Shown here one piece after another: positions 35,301-42,799 of a DNA stretch of 64,000 nt. Position 1 is the first letter of the stretch. Each line of letters begins with the position of its first letter. The stretch is from Candidatus Krumholzibacteriota bacterium. GTDB taxonomy: Bacteria > Krumholzibacteriota > Krumholzibacteriia > LZORAL124-64-63. The notes under the pieces are model-generated. The model did no database searches and was not told the origin of the DNA. It worked only from the letters and a program-made list of their open reading frames with translations. Location of the stretch: NCBI GenBank assembly GCA_022711765.1, contig JAKLEB010000001.1, forward strand, positions 974,694 through 1,038,693, given 5' to 3'. A program made the position numbers and the translations under genes.

Positions 35301-35395
35301 GAGTACCTGTCGAGATCCGTCTCGATGTCGGCCACTGCGGCGCCGGCCAGCGCGAGAGAGGCCAGAATGATCGCCGTCTTGTGCTTGCGCGCCAT
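32333..35395 (-). CDS. Large secreted protein B with FlgD-like C-terminal domain
   Basis: 1020 residues, a paralogue of protein A. The signal peptide is KTAIILASLALAGAAVA. N-terminal jelly-roll-like modules follow (DGACWVDNLTVRV, PYFDNVRVL), then PGTGGSPCITWCYGP and RFDMARNISPNDH. A C-terminal module contains LGGYDVLLYTCGD. The closing domain (NPFNPQTTLTLSLP, YSVRGELVRTL, ESASGVYF) ends with TRLAMIK. GGAGG is 5 bases before the ATG. Function is unknown; the terminal domain implies surface attachment or dedicated export, as T9SS type-A-like domains do in Bacteroidota. Confidence 0.85.
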   Translation of the reverse strand: MARKHKTAIILASLALAGAAVADIETDLDRYSHRTVLGHRPAPAAVTSLSKASGDTIYLMGGPDREDGKFESATGVPSWQGWTHDDITTESVAAWHISTTYVLSGARSMVCGLQLPTENGSDFGYGNDWKNSLVFTYPVANPGADSQVRLTGTMRVDTEPDYDFVYIQVYQGGQWQLIDDLAVYDGTRTWVVDYTTTFHPADYAGASDDEIWIRFYFESDVGWSDQDGFFDSDGACWVDNLTVRVGGIQVDYEDFEDGNPGRWQEELVPGVGDFAALYSGLLDLDPCRSNSSVQVAFVDNGVVVPGTGGSPCITWCYGPEAYIVNNSGGLLGPTYHLQTGIDSQPFEWNDTCDAAELVFGVYMHEPMTQSSGGIMYVWRVRSTAMDDPAMLQWADWVNDLTVWYGPPVYVNHPVDLTTYLVPGRRWFQIRLEVWEAGYLFGIEGSDGTPHPYFDNVRVLTYPFGGPAISYNPLFVAQDGFPASGDLDLLNLANNSIRFDMARNISPNDHLRNDPGDSLFVDVVPVRAGSTLQQMPQMVVRMKANPLFDGVRTLPPGFSRVGAIVTGSVAGDSTYTSTGSLVADRYHFDLPDTGFFYPGDIIHYFFEAWDNLGGNIGHTMLPGDTAGFASFDHDLDFPSDFICRGLPSLHSATPGDQPKILLWNDFADRGGENEWSFALRHAGLREGVGYDLFYTNAPDAGEGNGLGGRATSVVLGGYDVLLYTCGDLLAYTLSNGDFTSDPSQDIQVLTSWFQHGDKKALFCGDDLVFDLTQKGAEGHAFLNSYLSVQLIDSDVRTNIGGQTAPLVRAAPGNGVFATCDRWIAFGGCLGINTFDAVQTIGSAVRLAEFTDANGNTGVYPYAAASYYHNAASDADAVLLPYDLMFLYNAPDYVPPVGMGGVAARSIVLRDVLNFFGQILEGPIGVDPPELTVLAVRAHPNPFNPQTTLTLSLPSAGRVSVRIYSVRGELVRTLHDGLLQSGRHDLVWNGRDGSGAESASGVYFAETRALDQTRVTRLAMIK

Positions 35396-35446
35396 GATAC
35401 CCTCCAGCCAAGGTAGAGAGTTCACGGCCAACGCGGGGGGCGCCTG

Positions 35447-35476
35447 ACGATACGGATGACGGTGGCGAGGTCGCAA
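35447..35476 (-). promoter_or_regulatory. Putative promoter of secreted protein B
   Basis: Minus strand: -35 TTGCGA (35471-35476), an 18-base spacer and -10 TATCGT (35447-35452), about 50 bases before the ATG. It is a moderate match. Confidence 0.45.
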
Positions 35477-35494
35477 GGCCGCTGCGGGAAAATC

Positions 35495-36391
35495 TCACGC
35501 GGAACCGAGCGGGAGACGGCGCCGCGGCAGCCCGCCCGCGCGGAGGAGGTCCGCCACGTGGTCGCCGAGCGTCCGGAAATTCCCGCGGCCCAGCAGGTCC
35601 GCGAGTTTGCGCGGCACGGACGCCTGCCCGACCAGGCTGCGCCAGCGCAAGAGCACGCTGCCGCCGGCGTCCGGCCGGAAGTCATCGAGCTCCCAGGGAT
35701 GCAGGTAGATCACGCACGGCTGACCCTGGCGGCGCGCTCCCGCGCGTACGAGCCGGTACGCCCACGCCGGCAACAGGCGCAGATAACCGCCGCCGCTGAA
35801 CGGCAGGTTGACGCCGGCCACCCGCCAGGTCGGCATCGGCACGACGACGAACGGCGGCGCGCCGGGCATCTGGATCGAAGGTTCGAGGATGAACGGCGAC
35901 CGGGGCGAGTGCGGCTGTCCGTAGCGCGGATGCCTGATCGGGAACAGCGAACAGTCGTAGGCGAAGCCTCGGTCGCGCAGGAGCTCCAGGTAGCCATGGA
36001 CCGGCGGCGTGATCGTGAAGCTCGGGGCGCGATAGCCGCGCGGCCGCACCCCGCAAGCGGCGAGCGCCGCCACGGCGCGGTCCAGATCGGCCAGGAACTC
36101 GCGGCGATCGAGCCGATGCACCTCGGGATGGCCGAACGAGTGGCAGCCGATCTCGTGACCCGCCGCAGCGATGCGCTCGATCAGGCCGGGATGGCGCTCC
36201 GCGGTCCAGCCGAGTACGAAGAAGGTCGCCCGGATCCCCTGCCGGTCGAGCAGGGCCAGGAGCCGGTCGGTATTCGCCTCGACCCGGGATTCCTGCCCGG
36301 CCCAGGCGGCCGGCGGGACGGACTCCAGGTAGTTGTGCCCGTGGAACCACTCCTCCACGTCGATCGTCAGGATGTCCGGCACGAGGGTCAC
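35495..36391 (-). CDS. Polysaccharide deacetylase with DUF3473-like C-terminus
   Basis: A 298-residue NodB-fold metal-dependent deacetylase. The catalytic/metal motif DILTIDVEEWFHGHNY, GHEIGCHSFGHPEVH and GYRAPSFTI are visible. The C-terminal part (GGGYLRLLP, VIYLHPWELDD) matches the DUF3473 type found beside exosortase/exopolysaccharide loci. The GTG start overlaps the methyltransferase stop (GTGA). It may remove N-acetyl groups from a capsular or exported glycan. No exosortase or polymerase gene is in the window. Confidence 0.9.
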   Translation of the reverse strand: MTLVPDILTIDVEEWFHGHNYLESVPPAAWAGQESRVEANTDRLLALLDRQGIRATFFVLGWTAERHPGLIERIAAAGHEIGCHSFGHPEVHRLDRREFLADLDRAVAALAACGVRPRGYRAPSFTITPPVHGYLELLRDRGFAYDCSLFPIRHPRYGQPHSPRSPFILEPSIQMPGAPPFVVVPMPTWRVAGVNLPFSGGGYLRLLPAWAYRLVRAGARRQGQPCVIYLHPWELDDFRPDAGGSVLLRWRSLVGQASVPRKLADLLGRGNFRTLGDHVADLLRAGGLPRRRLPLGSA

Positions 36392-37059
36392 GCGGGAGTC
36401 TCCGGCTCGGGAATGGCCACGCAGGCGTACTGGAGGAACTGCATGTCCCGCAGACGGCCCAGCGCCAGCGCGTTGGCGAGCCGGAAACGCCAGGACCTGG
36501 TCGGGTTGATCCCGGCCTGGGTCACCACGCGATAGCCGGAGCGGGCGAACAGCCCGCGCATGCTCTCGCGGGTGTAGAAGCGCAGGTGAGTCCGATCCAG
36601 GATCCCCTCCTCCCGGTATTCCCAGTCGCCGCGGACCGCCAGGTCCCAGACGTTCGGGAAGTGGCGGACGTTGGGGATGCTCGCGACGAGGCAGCCGCCG
36701 GGCGCCAGGACTCGCCGCAGGCTCGCGAGCAACGGCTCCGGCCAGGCCAGGTGCTCCACCACGTCGTTGAGGATGACGCAGTCGAAGAAGCCGGCGGGCA
36801 ATCCGCGCACGAGGTCCTCGGCGTCGCCGACCAGGACGCGGTCCATCCTCTCGCTCGCCCGCGCCGCGGCATCCGGGTCCAGCTCGAGGCCCCAGACCTC
36901 GAGGTAGCGGCCCCGCTGGCGTCTCTGCTCGCGCAGTCCGTCGGCGAAGGCGCCGTCGCCGCAGCCGACGTCGAGGAGCGTCCGCGCCTGGTCCGGGACG
37001 AACGCGCGCATCTGGGTCCGCGGATGGCTGTAGTAGCCGGGGGCGACCACCTGGTTCAC
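36388..37059 (-). CDS. Class I SAM-dependent methyltransferase
   Basis: 223 residues of the UbiE/Methyltransf_11 type, with the SAM-binding LLDVGCGDGAFADGL, the acidic VWGLELD and CVILNDVVEHL. The end is aromatic and hydrophobic. The start is GTG 37059 after AGCAGG. Overlap with the deacetylase suggests joint action on a glycan or lipid-linked saccharide; the substrate is unknown. Confidence 0.88.
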   Translation of the reverse strand: MNQVVAPGYYSHPRTQMRAFVPDQARTLLDVGCGDGAFADGLREQRRQRGRYLEVWGLELDPDAAARASERMDRVLVGDAEDLVRGLPAGFFDCVILNDVVEHLAWPEPLLASLRRVLAPGGCLVASIPNVRHFPNVWDLAVRGDWEYREEGILDRTHLRFYTRESMRGLFARSGYRVVTQAGINPTRSWRFRLANALALGRLRDMQFLQYACVAIPEPETPA

Positions 37060-37130
37060 CTGCTGTTGGAGTCACGCAGCGCGGCCGCCCTCGCCGGACA
37101 GCTCCGTTCGCGCCGAGTCGAGCCGCCGAT

Positions 37131-37490
37131 TCAGGTGCGGACCGGGTAGCGGGCGGGATCGTCCGACATGTCCACCACGACCGTCCGCTTGCTGAACACC
37201 GTCCGGTGCCTCACGCCTTCAGGAACGTGGTAGTGGTCGCCGGGCAGGTAGAGATTCGTACGTCCCTCGATCTCCATCACCATCTCGCCGGAGATGACCG
37301 TGCCGCGCTGGGCGCAGTGCGAGTGATCGGGGAAGGAAACGCCTTCCTCGAACACGAAGAACACGACCTGCTTCTCGTCGTCGTTGAGGGCGAACCCGGT
37401 GACGCCGTCGATCGGCACCTCGACCCTGGGCAGGGTGAGCACCTCGTCGGGCAGAAGTCCCGAGAACTGGCTGGTCCGCGCTGCCTTCAT
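37131..37490 (-). CDS. Small cupin-domain protein
   Basis: A 119-residue single-domain cupin. The metal-binding motifs are FPDHSHCAQRGTVISGEM and PGDHYHVPEGVRHRTVF, so a metal site (His, His, Glu, His) is probable. ATG 37490 has GGAGG 6 bases upstream; the longer frame to 37553 was rejected. It has its own promoter. It could be an isomerase, a dioxygenase or a sensor; nothing in the sequence decides. Confidence 0.85.
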   Translation of the reverse strand: MKAARTSQFSGLLPDEVLTLPRVEVPIDGVTGFALNDDEKQVVFFVFEEGVSFPDHSHCAQRGTVISGEMVMEIEGRTNLYLPGDHYHVPEGVRHRTVFSKRTVVVDMSDDPARYPVRT

Positions 37491-37551
37491 GGACGCCCTC
37501 CTTAGGTTCAGCCGGTATGGCCGCCCGCCAGGCGAGTAGCCCCTCGGTTCC

Positions 37552-37579
37552 ATTCTAGCGGACGGCGGCCGAGATGCAA
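37552..37579 (-). promoter_or_regulatory. Promoter of the cupin gene
   Basis: Minus strand: -35 TTGCAT (37574-37579), a 16-base spacer and -10 TAGAAT (37552-37557), about 62 bases before the ATG. It may also drive the downstream methyltransferase and deacetylase genes. Confidence 0.6.
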
Positions 37580-37598
37580 CCCCCCCGCCGGAGAGGCA

Positions 37599-38465
37599 TC
37601 AGGAAGCCAGGCTGAATTCCGCCAGGACCGGAAAGTGATCCGACGGTGGCAGGACGGCGCCGTCCAGCAGGCGGTCGAAATCGATGCGTTCGACCGAGTG
37701 GACTTCCAGCTGCGGCCGGAAGAACACGTAGTCGATCCGGCGGTGTCCCAGGAGCCAGTTGCCGATGCGGTCGCGCAGGTCCAGGCCGCGGAAGGTCGCG
37801 CCGCGCCGGCCCTCGGTCCCGCCGGCATGGATCCACGCGTCGATCAGGCCGGCCCGGTCGCGGGTCTCGCGGCCGAGGTCCCGGATCTCCGGGGCGTCGG
37901 CCTCGGCATTGAAGTCGCCGGTCAGAAAGACCGGCATCTCCTGCCCCATCTCTCGCAGCTTGCGGCTGACGAATTCCTGGATCAACCGGGCGCCGTGCCG
38001 GCGGTGGCCGGGCACGAAGGCCTCGAGGTGGGTCGTGCCGAAGAGGAACGGGCGTCCGGTCGCACGGTGCTCGAAAAGCGACCAGACCGCCACCCGCGGC
38101 CGAGACGCGAGGGCGAACCGGCTGGCCGGCTGTTCGGGCTGCGGCGACAGCCAGAACGCCTCGCCCGGGGTCGGCAGGCGGCGAACTGTCTCGCGGCGGA
38201 AGAAGATCGCGCTGTACCAGCTGTCGCCGTTCTGCGACTGCGCCGGACCGAGGTTACCCTCGCCGGTGAAGTCGTACTCCGGCAGCCGTTCGCGCAAGTC
38301 CTTGAGCTGCTCCAGGTTGGCTTCCTGGGTGCCGACCACGTCGGGCCGCAGCGCCCGGAAGACCTCGACGATGCCATCCCGCCGCTGGTCCCAGGGGAAC
38401 TGCTTCCGCTTCTTGGAGGCCGAGAGCAGGTTGAACGTCATCACTCGCAAGTTGTTCTGGATCAA
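37599..38465 (-). CDS. Endonuclease/exonuclease/phosphatase family protein
   Basis: 288 residues of the DNase I-like fold: RVMTFNLLSASK, the metal glutamate in GTQEANLEQL, the active-site FGTTHLEAFVPG, TGDFNAEADAPE and the terminal SDHFPVLAEF. No signal peptide is seen, so it is cytoplasmic. It could be a nuclease or a phosphodiesterase acting on small phosphate esters. The TTG start at 38465 has GGAG 6 bases upstream. Confidence 0.9.
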   Translation of the reverse strand: MIQNNLRVMTFNLLSASKKRKQFPWDQRRDGIVEVFRALRPDVVGTQEANLEQLKDLRERLPEYDFTGEGNLGPAQSQNGDSWYSAIFFRRETVRRLPTPGEAFWLSPQPEQPASRFALASRPRVAVWSLFEHRATGRPFLFGTTHLEAFVPGHRRHGARLIQEFVSRKLREMGQEMPVFLTGDFNAEADAPEIRDLGRETRDRAGLIDAWIHAGGTEGRRGATFRGLDLRDRIGNWLLGHRRIDYVFFRPQLEVHSVERIDFDRLLDGAVLPPSDHFPVLAEFSLAS

Positions 38466-38557
38466 GCGTGGCTCCGGAGTATTCGATGCGAAGGGGCCGG
38501 TGGGGCGGCACGATGCAACGGGTTCCTGGTGTCTGGTCGCGGACCTGATTGCAAAAC

Positions 38558-38604
38558 CCGGACCCAGGAAGGAGTTCCTGCTCCGCGAGCAAGATCGGGT
38601 CCGG
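38558..38604 (-). other. Branched stem-loop in the gap after the NadR-like kinase gene
   Basis: An outer 8-bp stem CCGGACCC/GGGTCCGG (38558-38565 with 38597-38604) encloses two small perfect hairpins: CAGGAA-GGAG-TTCCTG (38565-38580) and GCTC-CGC-GAGC (38580-38590). On the minus strand it is followed by GTTTTGC. It may be an elaborate terminator of the kinase gene or a small structured RNA. Confidence 0.4.
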
Positions 38605-38707
38605 ATTCAGGTCGGGACAATATGGCTCGCGAATCTGCCGCCCGCAACTCCGATGTTGTCGCCACCGGAGCGCCGCCGGCCCTGGTCGCGGCCGTCACCC
38701 GCCGTCG

Positions 38708-39259
38708 TCAGAACAGATCGAGCTGCGGCGCGCGGCGAGGCAACGCGAGGGCGTCGATGACCGCCGGGACCCAGCCGGACCGGTCCGTCGGGGGCAAGCG
38801 CAGGCAGGCGAGCCGATAGTCGGCGAGCAGCTTGTCGATGACCTGGTCCACGGCGCGCTGGAATGCCACGGAGACGTCGCGCGTGCCGTCGAAGCTCGGC
38901 GGCGCGACCACGGGCACCTTGACCAGGAGATGATAGGTCCGCATCCAGTGGCGGACGAGGTCCTCGAGCTCCGGCTGCCGGCCGATCGCGTTGACGAGGT
39001 ACGCGTAGTTGTCGAGGACGGCCCGGTCGCAGACGATGTAGTCGAACGACGGCTCGAGCGCGATCTCCTCGGCGATCTGCGTGTGCAGGATCCACTGCTG
39101 CGCCGCCCGAGTCGTCTCTCGGTTGATCGGCAGCGGACAGCGCCGCGCGACCTCCTTGACGAGATCGACACTGAGGTCCAGCCGCTTCAGGCTGGCGGCC
39201 AGGTCGTAGCAGAGCGTGGTCTTGCCCACCCCGTGGGTGCCCATGAACGCGATCTTCAT
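38708..39259 (-). CDS. P-loop kinase, NadR/AAA_28-like
   Basis: A 183-residue P-loop protein with Walker A FMGTHGVGKTTLC, a central YIVCDRAVLDNYAYLV and an arginine-containing lid. This is the arrangement of NadR-type nucleoside kinases (nicotinamide riboside kinase) and of the AAA_28 family. The transferase and regulator parts of full NadR are absent. It may phosphorylate a nucleoside or another small molecule. The ATG has only a weak upstream purine run. Confidence 0.82.
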   Translation of the reverse strand: MKIAFMGTHGVGKTTLCYDLAASLKRLDLSVDLVKEVARRCPLPINRETTRAAQQWILHTQIAEEIALEPSFDYIVCDRAVLDNYAYLVNAIGRQPELEDLVRHWMRTYHLLVKVPVVAPPSFDGTRDVSVAFQRAVDQVIDKLLADYRLACLRLPPTDRSGWVPAVIDALALPRRAPQLDLF

Positions 39260-39362
39260 GCGAGCAGGTTAACCCGGCGCCGCCGGCAAGTCCAGCCGGC
39301 GCAGCGCGCACGATCCGGATGCGCGCCGCGACCGCGTTCCGCCGGCCGGTCGCCCGGACCGA

Positions 39363-40478
39363 CTACGGCCGGCGCGCCGCGTCGGGCCGGCGGTCCCCGC
39401 GGCGCGCCCGGAGCCGGCGCCGCTCGTCGAGCCACGCGGGCAGCGTCAGGCTCGCCACCGCGCCCGCCAGGATCGGCAGCCGCGCCCCCACGCCCCAGCG
39501 CTCCGCCGCCGCGAGGTAGACCGGGCCCAGGTGCATCTGCAGCAACGACTGCCACGTGAACACGGCCAGCGCATGGCGTCCGAGCAGCTCGAGCCAGCGC
39601 GACCACAGCAGCCGCGGCCAGCGATGAACGACCTGCGCCGCGACCCAGGCGACGAGCGCCACGTCGATCAGCCGCAGCCACCCGAGATTCACGCGTCCGG
39701 TCGCGAGGCGCTCCTCGCCGAGCTGCGGCAGGCCGACCCCGTGCCGCAGCCCGAAGCCGACCGCGACGCACGCGAGCGCCGCGCCCACGACCGGCCACGG
39801 CGCAGGCCGCGCCAGCGCGAACGTCCCCTCGCGCGCGCGCCAGCCGCACCAGGCGCCGGCGACGAAGAGCAGCTGCCACGCCAGCAGGTGGAAGTGGTTC
39901 GGCTGCCAGAACACGGGGACGCCGGCGATCGTGAATCGCAGCTCGACCGGATAGCCGGCGAGCGGCGTCAGCAGCTGGTCGAGACCCCAGAGCGCGCCGC
40001 TCGACGCGAGCAGCAGCCCCGCGCGACCGCTCTGGAACGAGCGGATCACCAGCGGCAGGCTGGCGACGAAGAGCAGGTAGAGCGGCAGGATGTCGAGCGG
40101 CGGCTCCTGGTTCACCAGCAGAGCGCCGCCCAGCGTGTTCCAGAGCGCCGCCGCGACGCCGCCGGCCGGACGCTGGCCCCGATCGAGCAGGTAGTAGGCA
40201 CCCAGCCCCGCCACGACCACCAGGTGGTAGCCGTACAAGGTGACGAGCCGCCGCCGCACCTTCGCTCCGAGCAGGCCCGGCGTGGCCGCGTAGCCGCCGT
40301 AGACGACGCCCGCGACCATGCCCGACAGCAGCACGAAGCCCTCGGCGGCGCTCGCGAAGCCGATGGTCTCGTAGGTGAAGCGGTAGATCGGCCCGAAGAG
40401 GTCGAGGTGGTCGACCGTCATGACGACCAGCATCAGGCCGCGCAGCGTGTCGAGGGAGCGAAAGCGACCGGTGGCCAT
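39363..40478 (-). CDS. OpgC-like integral membrane protein
   Basis: 371 residues with about ten hydrophobic helices. It begins RSLDTLRGLMLVVMTVDHL, the family hallmark of OpgC/heparan-alpha-glucosaminide acyltransferase-type proteins. OpgC transfers succinyl groups to periplasmic glucans in proteobacteria; here the acceptor is unknown. The start is ATG 40478 (an in-frame GTG 30 bases upstream exists). The C-terminus is strongly basic (RRRLRARRGDRR). Confidence 0.85.
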   Translation of the reverse strand: MATGRFRSLDTLRGLMLVVMTVDHLDLFGPIYRFTYETIGFASAAEGFVLLSGMVAGVVYGGYAATPGLLGAKVRRRLVTLYGYHLVVVAGLGAYYLLDRGQRPAGGVAAALWNTLGGALLVNQEPPLDILPLYLLFVASLPLVIRSFQSGRAGLLLASSGALWGLDQLLTPLAGYPVELRFTIAGVPVFWQPNHFHLLAWQLLFVAGAWCGWRAREGTFALARPAPWPVVGAALACVAVGFGLRHGVGLPQLGEERLATGRVNLGWLRLIDVALVAWVAAQVVHRWPRLLWSRWLELLGRHALAVFTWQSLLQMHLGPVYLAAAERWGVGARLPILAGAVASLTLPAWLDERRRLRARRGDRRPDAARRP

Positions 40479-40525
40479 GGGTCGGCAGTAAACCACGTCC
40501 GTGCGCACGCGGCCACTGGAAATGC

Positions 40526-40547
40526 GGGCCGGCCCGAAGGCCGCCCC
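40526..40547 (-). terminator. UUCG-tetraloop hairpin after the propeller-like secreted protein
   Basis: On the minus strand CGGCC-TTCG-GGCCG, extended by three further G-C pairs past one mismatch, lies 45 bases after the stop at 40593. It is followed by GCATTTCC. A stable fold with a poor T-run. Confidence 0.5.
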
Positions 40548-40592
40548 CGGAGGGAATCGGCGATCGGGCCGGATCGAGCAACGAGGACCGGA

Positions 40593-42620
40593 CTACTTGA
40601 CGAGGGACATCTTGTGTCCCGTCACCGTCCGGTCCGCGGCCAGCCGCGCCTCGTAGACCCCGCTCGGCAACGGGCGTCCCGCGTCGTCGCGGCCGTCCCA
40701 GACCACCGGGTGCCGTCCGGCGACGAGGTGCGCCCGGAGCAGGGTCCGCACCAGGCGACCCGCGCCGTCGTACACCGAGAGCTGCACGTCGCCGGCCCGC
40801 GCCAGGTCGACCGTCAGGGTGGTCTGCGGATTGAACGGGTTGGGGTGGCAGCCGGCGATGCGGGCGGCGCGCGGCACGGCGTCCGCGCCGCGGATCACTG
40901 CCAGCTCCTCGCTCCGGCCGATCTCCACGCCGCCCTGCACCAGCGCATAGGCGTAGAAGAGCCGGGTGCCGGGCGCCACGTCGGCTGCCGGGTCGTGGAA
41001 GCGCACGCGGCCGTCCGGGCTCGTGACGAGACCGCCATCCAGGCGCTGCGGCCCGGCCTCCGCCGTGCGGCGGTAGAGGTGGCAGCCGTCGAGCGCGTGC
41101 TGGTTGTAGGTCCAGCCGAGCGTCACGCCGTTCACGGTGTCGATGATCTCGAGCGGCGTCGCGAGCACCGGCACGACCCCGCCGCCGAGCGAGCCGTCCG
41201 GGTTCAGCTTCTTGGCCGCGATGTCCGGGGTGCCGGCGCGCTCGTCCTTCCAGATCGTGCGCACCGTACCATCGGCGTACCCCGCCACCACGAGGCTGCT
41301 CTTGACGCTGGGGGTCGAGCAGACCGGCGCCGTGGCGGGGGTCCAGACCGCGTGGCCGTCGCCGTCGACCAGCAGGGCGGTCAGCAGCTCGTCGCCCCAG
41401 ACGTTGCCAGGGCTGTCGACCCAGACCAGCGTGACGCCGGCCGGAGTCAGCGACGCGCCCAGGAACTCGATGCCGGGCGTCCCCACCGCGACGATGGTGC
41501 GGCCGATCGCCTCCCAGAGGCGGGTGCCTGCCGGGGTCAGGCGCTGGCCCGAGATGCCGAATCGATCCTGATCGCCGTTGGTCTTGCGCCAGAAGCCGAG
41601 GACGTCCCCGGTCGCCACGTCGTAGCAGTACTCGGGGTCGACGTCGGAGTAGTTGTCGTCCGTGCTCAGGCGGACGCCGCCCGCCGCCATGAGCGGGACG
41701 CCCGCCGCGTCGACGTGCTGCGCGAAGGCGTGGATCGCGAGTCCGATCGACCCCTCCCAGCCGACCACCGCGCCGGCGGCCGCGTCGGCGAGCATCGTGT
41801 AGTTGTGGCCGAAAGGCAGGGAACCCGAGCTGAAGATCTGGACCGGCTGCGCCCAGACGCCGTTGCCGGCCGCGTCGAACTTGCGGATCGCCACCTGCCG
41901 GTTGCCCATGTACGCGTCGTTGATCACCCATGACACGATCACGTCGGAGCCGCCGGCCTCGATCACCTGGGGCCGGCCCGGCGATTGGTCCAGCGAGGAG
42001 TGGATGGCGAGCCCGCCGGCGGGATAACGCAGAGTTCCGTCCGGCGCCAACCGCTGGAGGCGGATCGCGTTCTCGCCCGTGTCCGCATGCTCTTCCCAGA
42101 CCACGACGACGTCGCCGTCGCCGCACACGGCGAGGTTCGGGGGCCCGATGAATGCCGGAGTGGCGGCCACGGTGATGCCGTCGTCCCCCCAGGGGAAGGC
42201 GCCGGCGGCGGTCACCCGGACCACGCTGACCGACGGGTTGCCGCCGCTGCGGATATCGCGCACGACGACGACGGCGTCGCCGTCAGCCGTCGCCACGAGA
42301 TCCCAGTCCATGACCCAGGAGTCCTGCGGCTGGTCGGAAACCAGGAGTCCGTTGTGAGGCCAGACAGCGTTGCCGAGCAGGTCGACCAGCTGCAGGGCGA
42401 CGTCGTAGTTGCCGGACCGGTTGTCGTACCAGCCCGCGTAGAATCCGCCGTCGGGCAGCGCGGCGACGTGCGGGACGGTCTGTTCCCCGGGGCCGTCACC
42501 GATGAAGAAGTCCACGCCGGGATCTTCCGGCCAGATCGCGTGAGAGAGCTGGGGCACGACGAGGGCGAGCGTCGCGACGAGCGTCGCGATCGCCAACCGG
42601 GGGCGATGGCAAGAGAACAT
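40593..42620 (-). CDS. Secreted propeller-like protein with FlgD-like C-terminal domain
   Basis: 675 residues. A signal peptide ends in VPQLSHA. Then come about seven blade-like repeats containing W/V-rich strands and GxxG turns (GGFYAGWYDNRSGNYDV, GDVVVVWEEHADTGE, DVIVSWVINDAYMGN, TVRTIWKDERAGTPD), typical of beta-propellers. A fibronectin-like segment and the shared terminal domain follow (NPFNPQTTLTVDLA, YDGAGRLVRTLL, PLPSGVYEARL), ending HKMSLVK. It is probably a surface or released binding protein. A TAGAAT hexamer at 42668-42673 may be its -10. Confidence 0.85.
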   Translation of the reverse strand: MFSCHRPRLAIATLVATLALVVPQLSHAIWPEDPGVDFFIGDGPGEQTVPHVAALPDGGFYAGWYDNRSGNYDVALQLVDLLGNAVWPHNGLLVSDQPQDSWVMDWDLVATADGDAVVVVRDIRSGGNPSVSVVRVTAAGAFPWGDDGITVAATPAFIGPPNLAVCGDGDVVVVWEEHADTGENAIRLQRLAPDGTLRYPAGGLAIHSSLDQSPGRPQVIEAGGSDVIVSWVINDAYMGNRQVAIRKFDAAGNGVWAQPVQIFSSGSLPFGHNYTMLADAAAGAVVGWEGSIGLAIHAFAQHVDAAGVPLMAAGGVRLSTDDNYSDVDPEYCYDVATGDVLGFWRKTNGDQDRFGISGQRLTPAGTRLWEAIGRTIVAVGTPGIEFLGASLTPAGVTLVWVDSPGNVWGDELLTALLVDGDGHAVWTPATAPVCSTPSVKSSLVVAGYADGTVRTIWKDERAGTPDIAAKKLNPDGSLGGGVVPVLATPLEIIDTVNGVTLGWTYNQHALDGCHLYRRTAEAGPQRLDGGLVTSPDGRVRFHDPAADVAPGTRLFYAYALVQGGVEIGRSEELAVIRGADAVPRAARIAGCHPNPFNPQTTLTVDLARAGDVQLSVYDGAGRLVRTLLRAHLVAGRHPVVWDGRDDAGRPLPSGVYEARLAADRTVTGHKMSLVK

Positions 42621-42799
42621 GGCGGTACCCCTTCGTTAGCAACCACCGTGGGACGGGACCGCCCTCGATTCTACTCCTCGCAACCGGCAAACGTCCATGG
42701 GGTCGGGCGCGGCGAGACGTTCCGCAACTCCCGGAACGGAGCGAGGGCGGACCTCGCGATCCGCCCCCTCCGGCGATACCCGCGCGCTGGCGAGCTCGG

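Noticed and set aside
38466..38707. A tRNA in the kinase-endonuclease gap
   Set aside because: The stems do not form a cloverleaf with a 7-bp acceptor, and no TpsiC loop sequence or CCA context is present.
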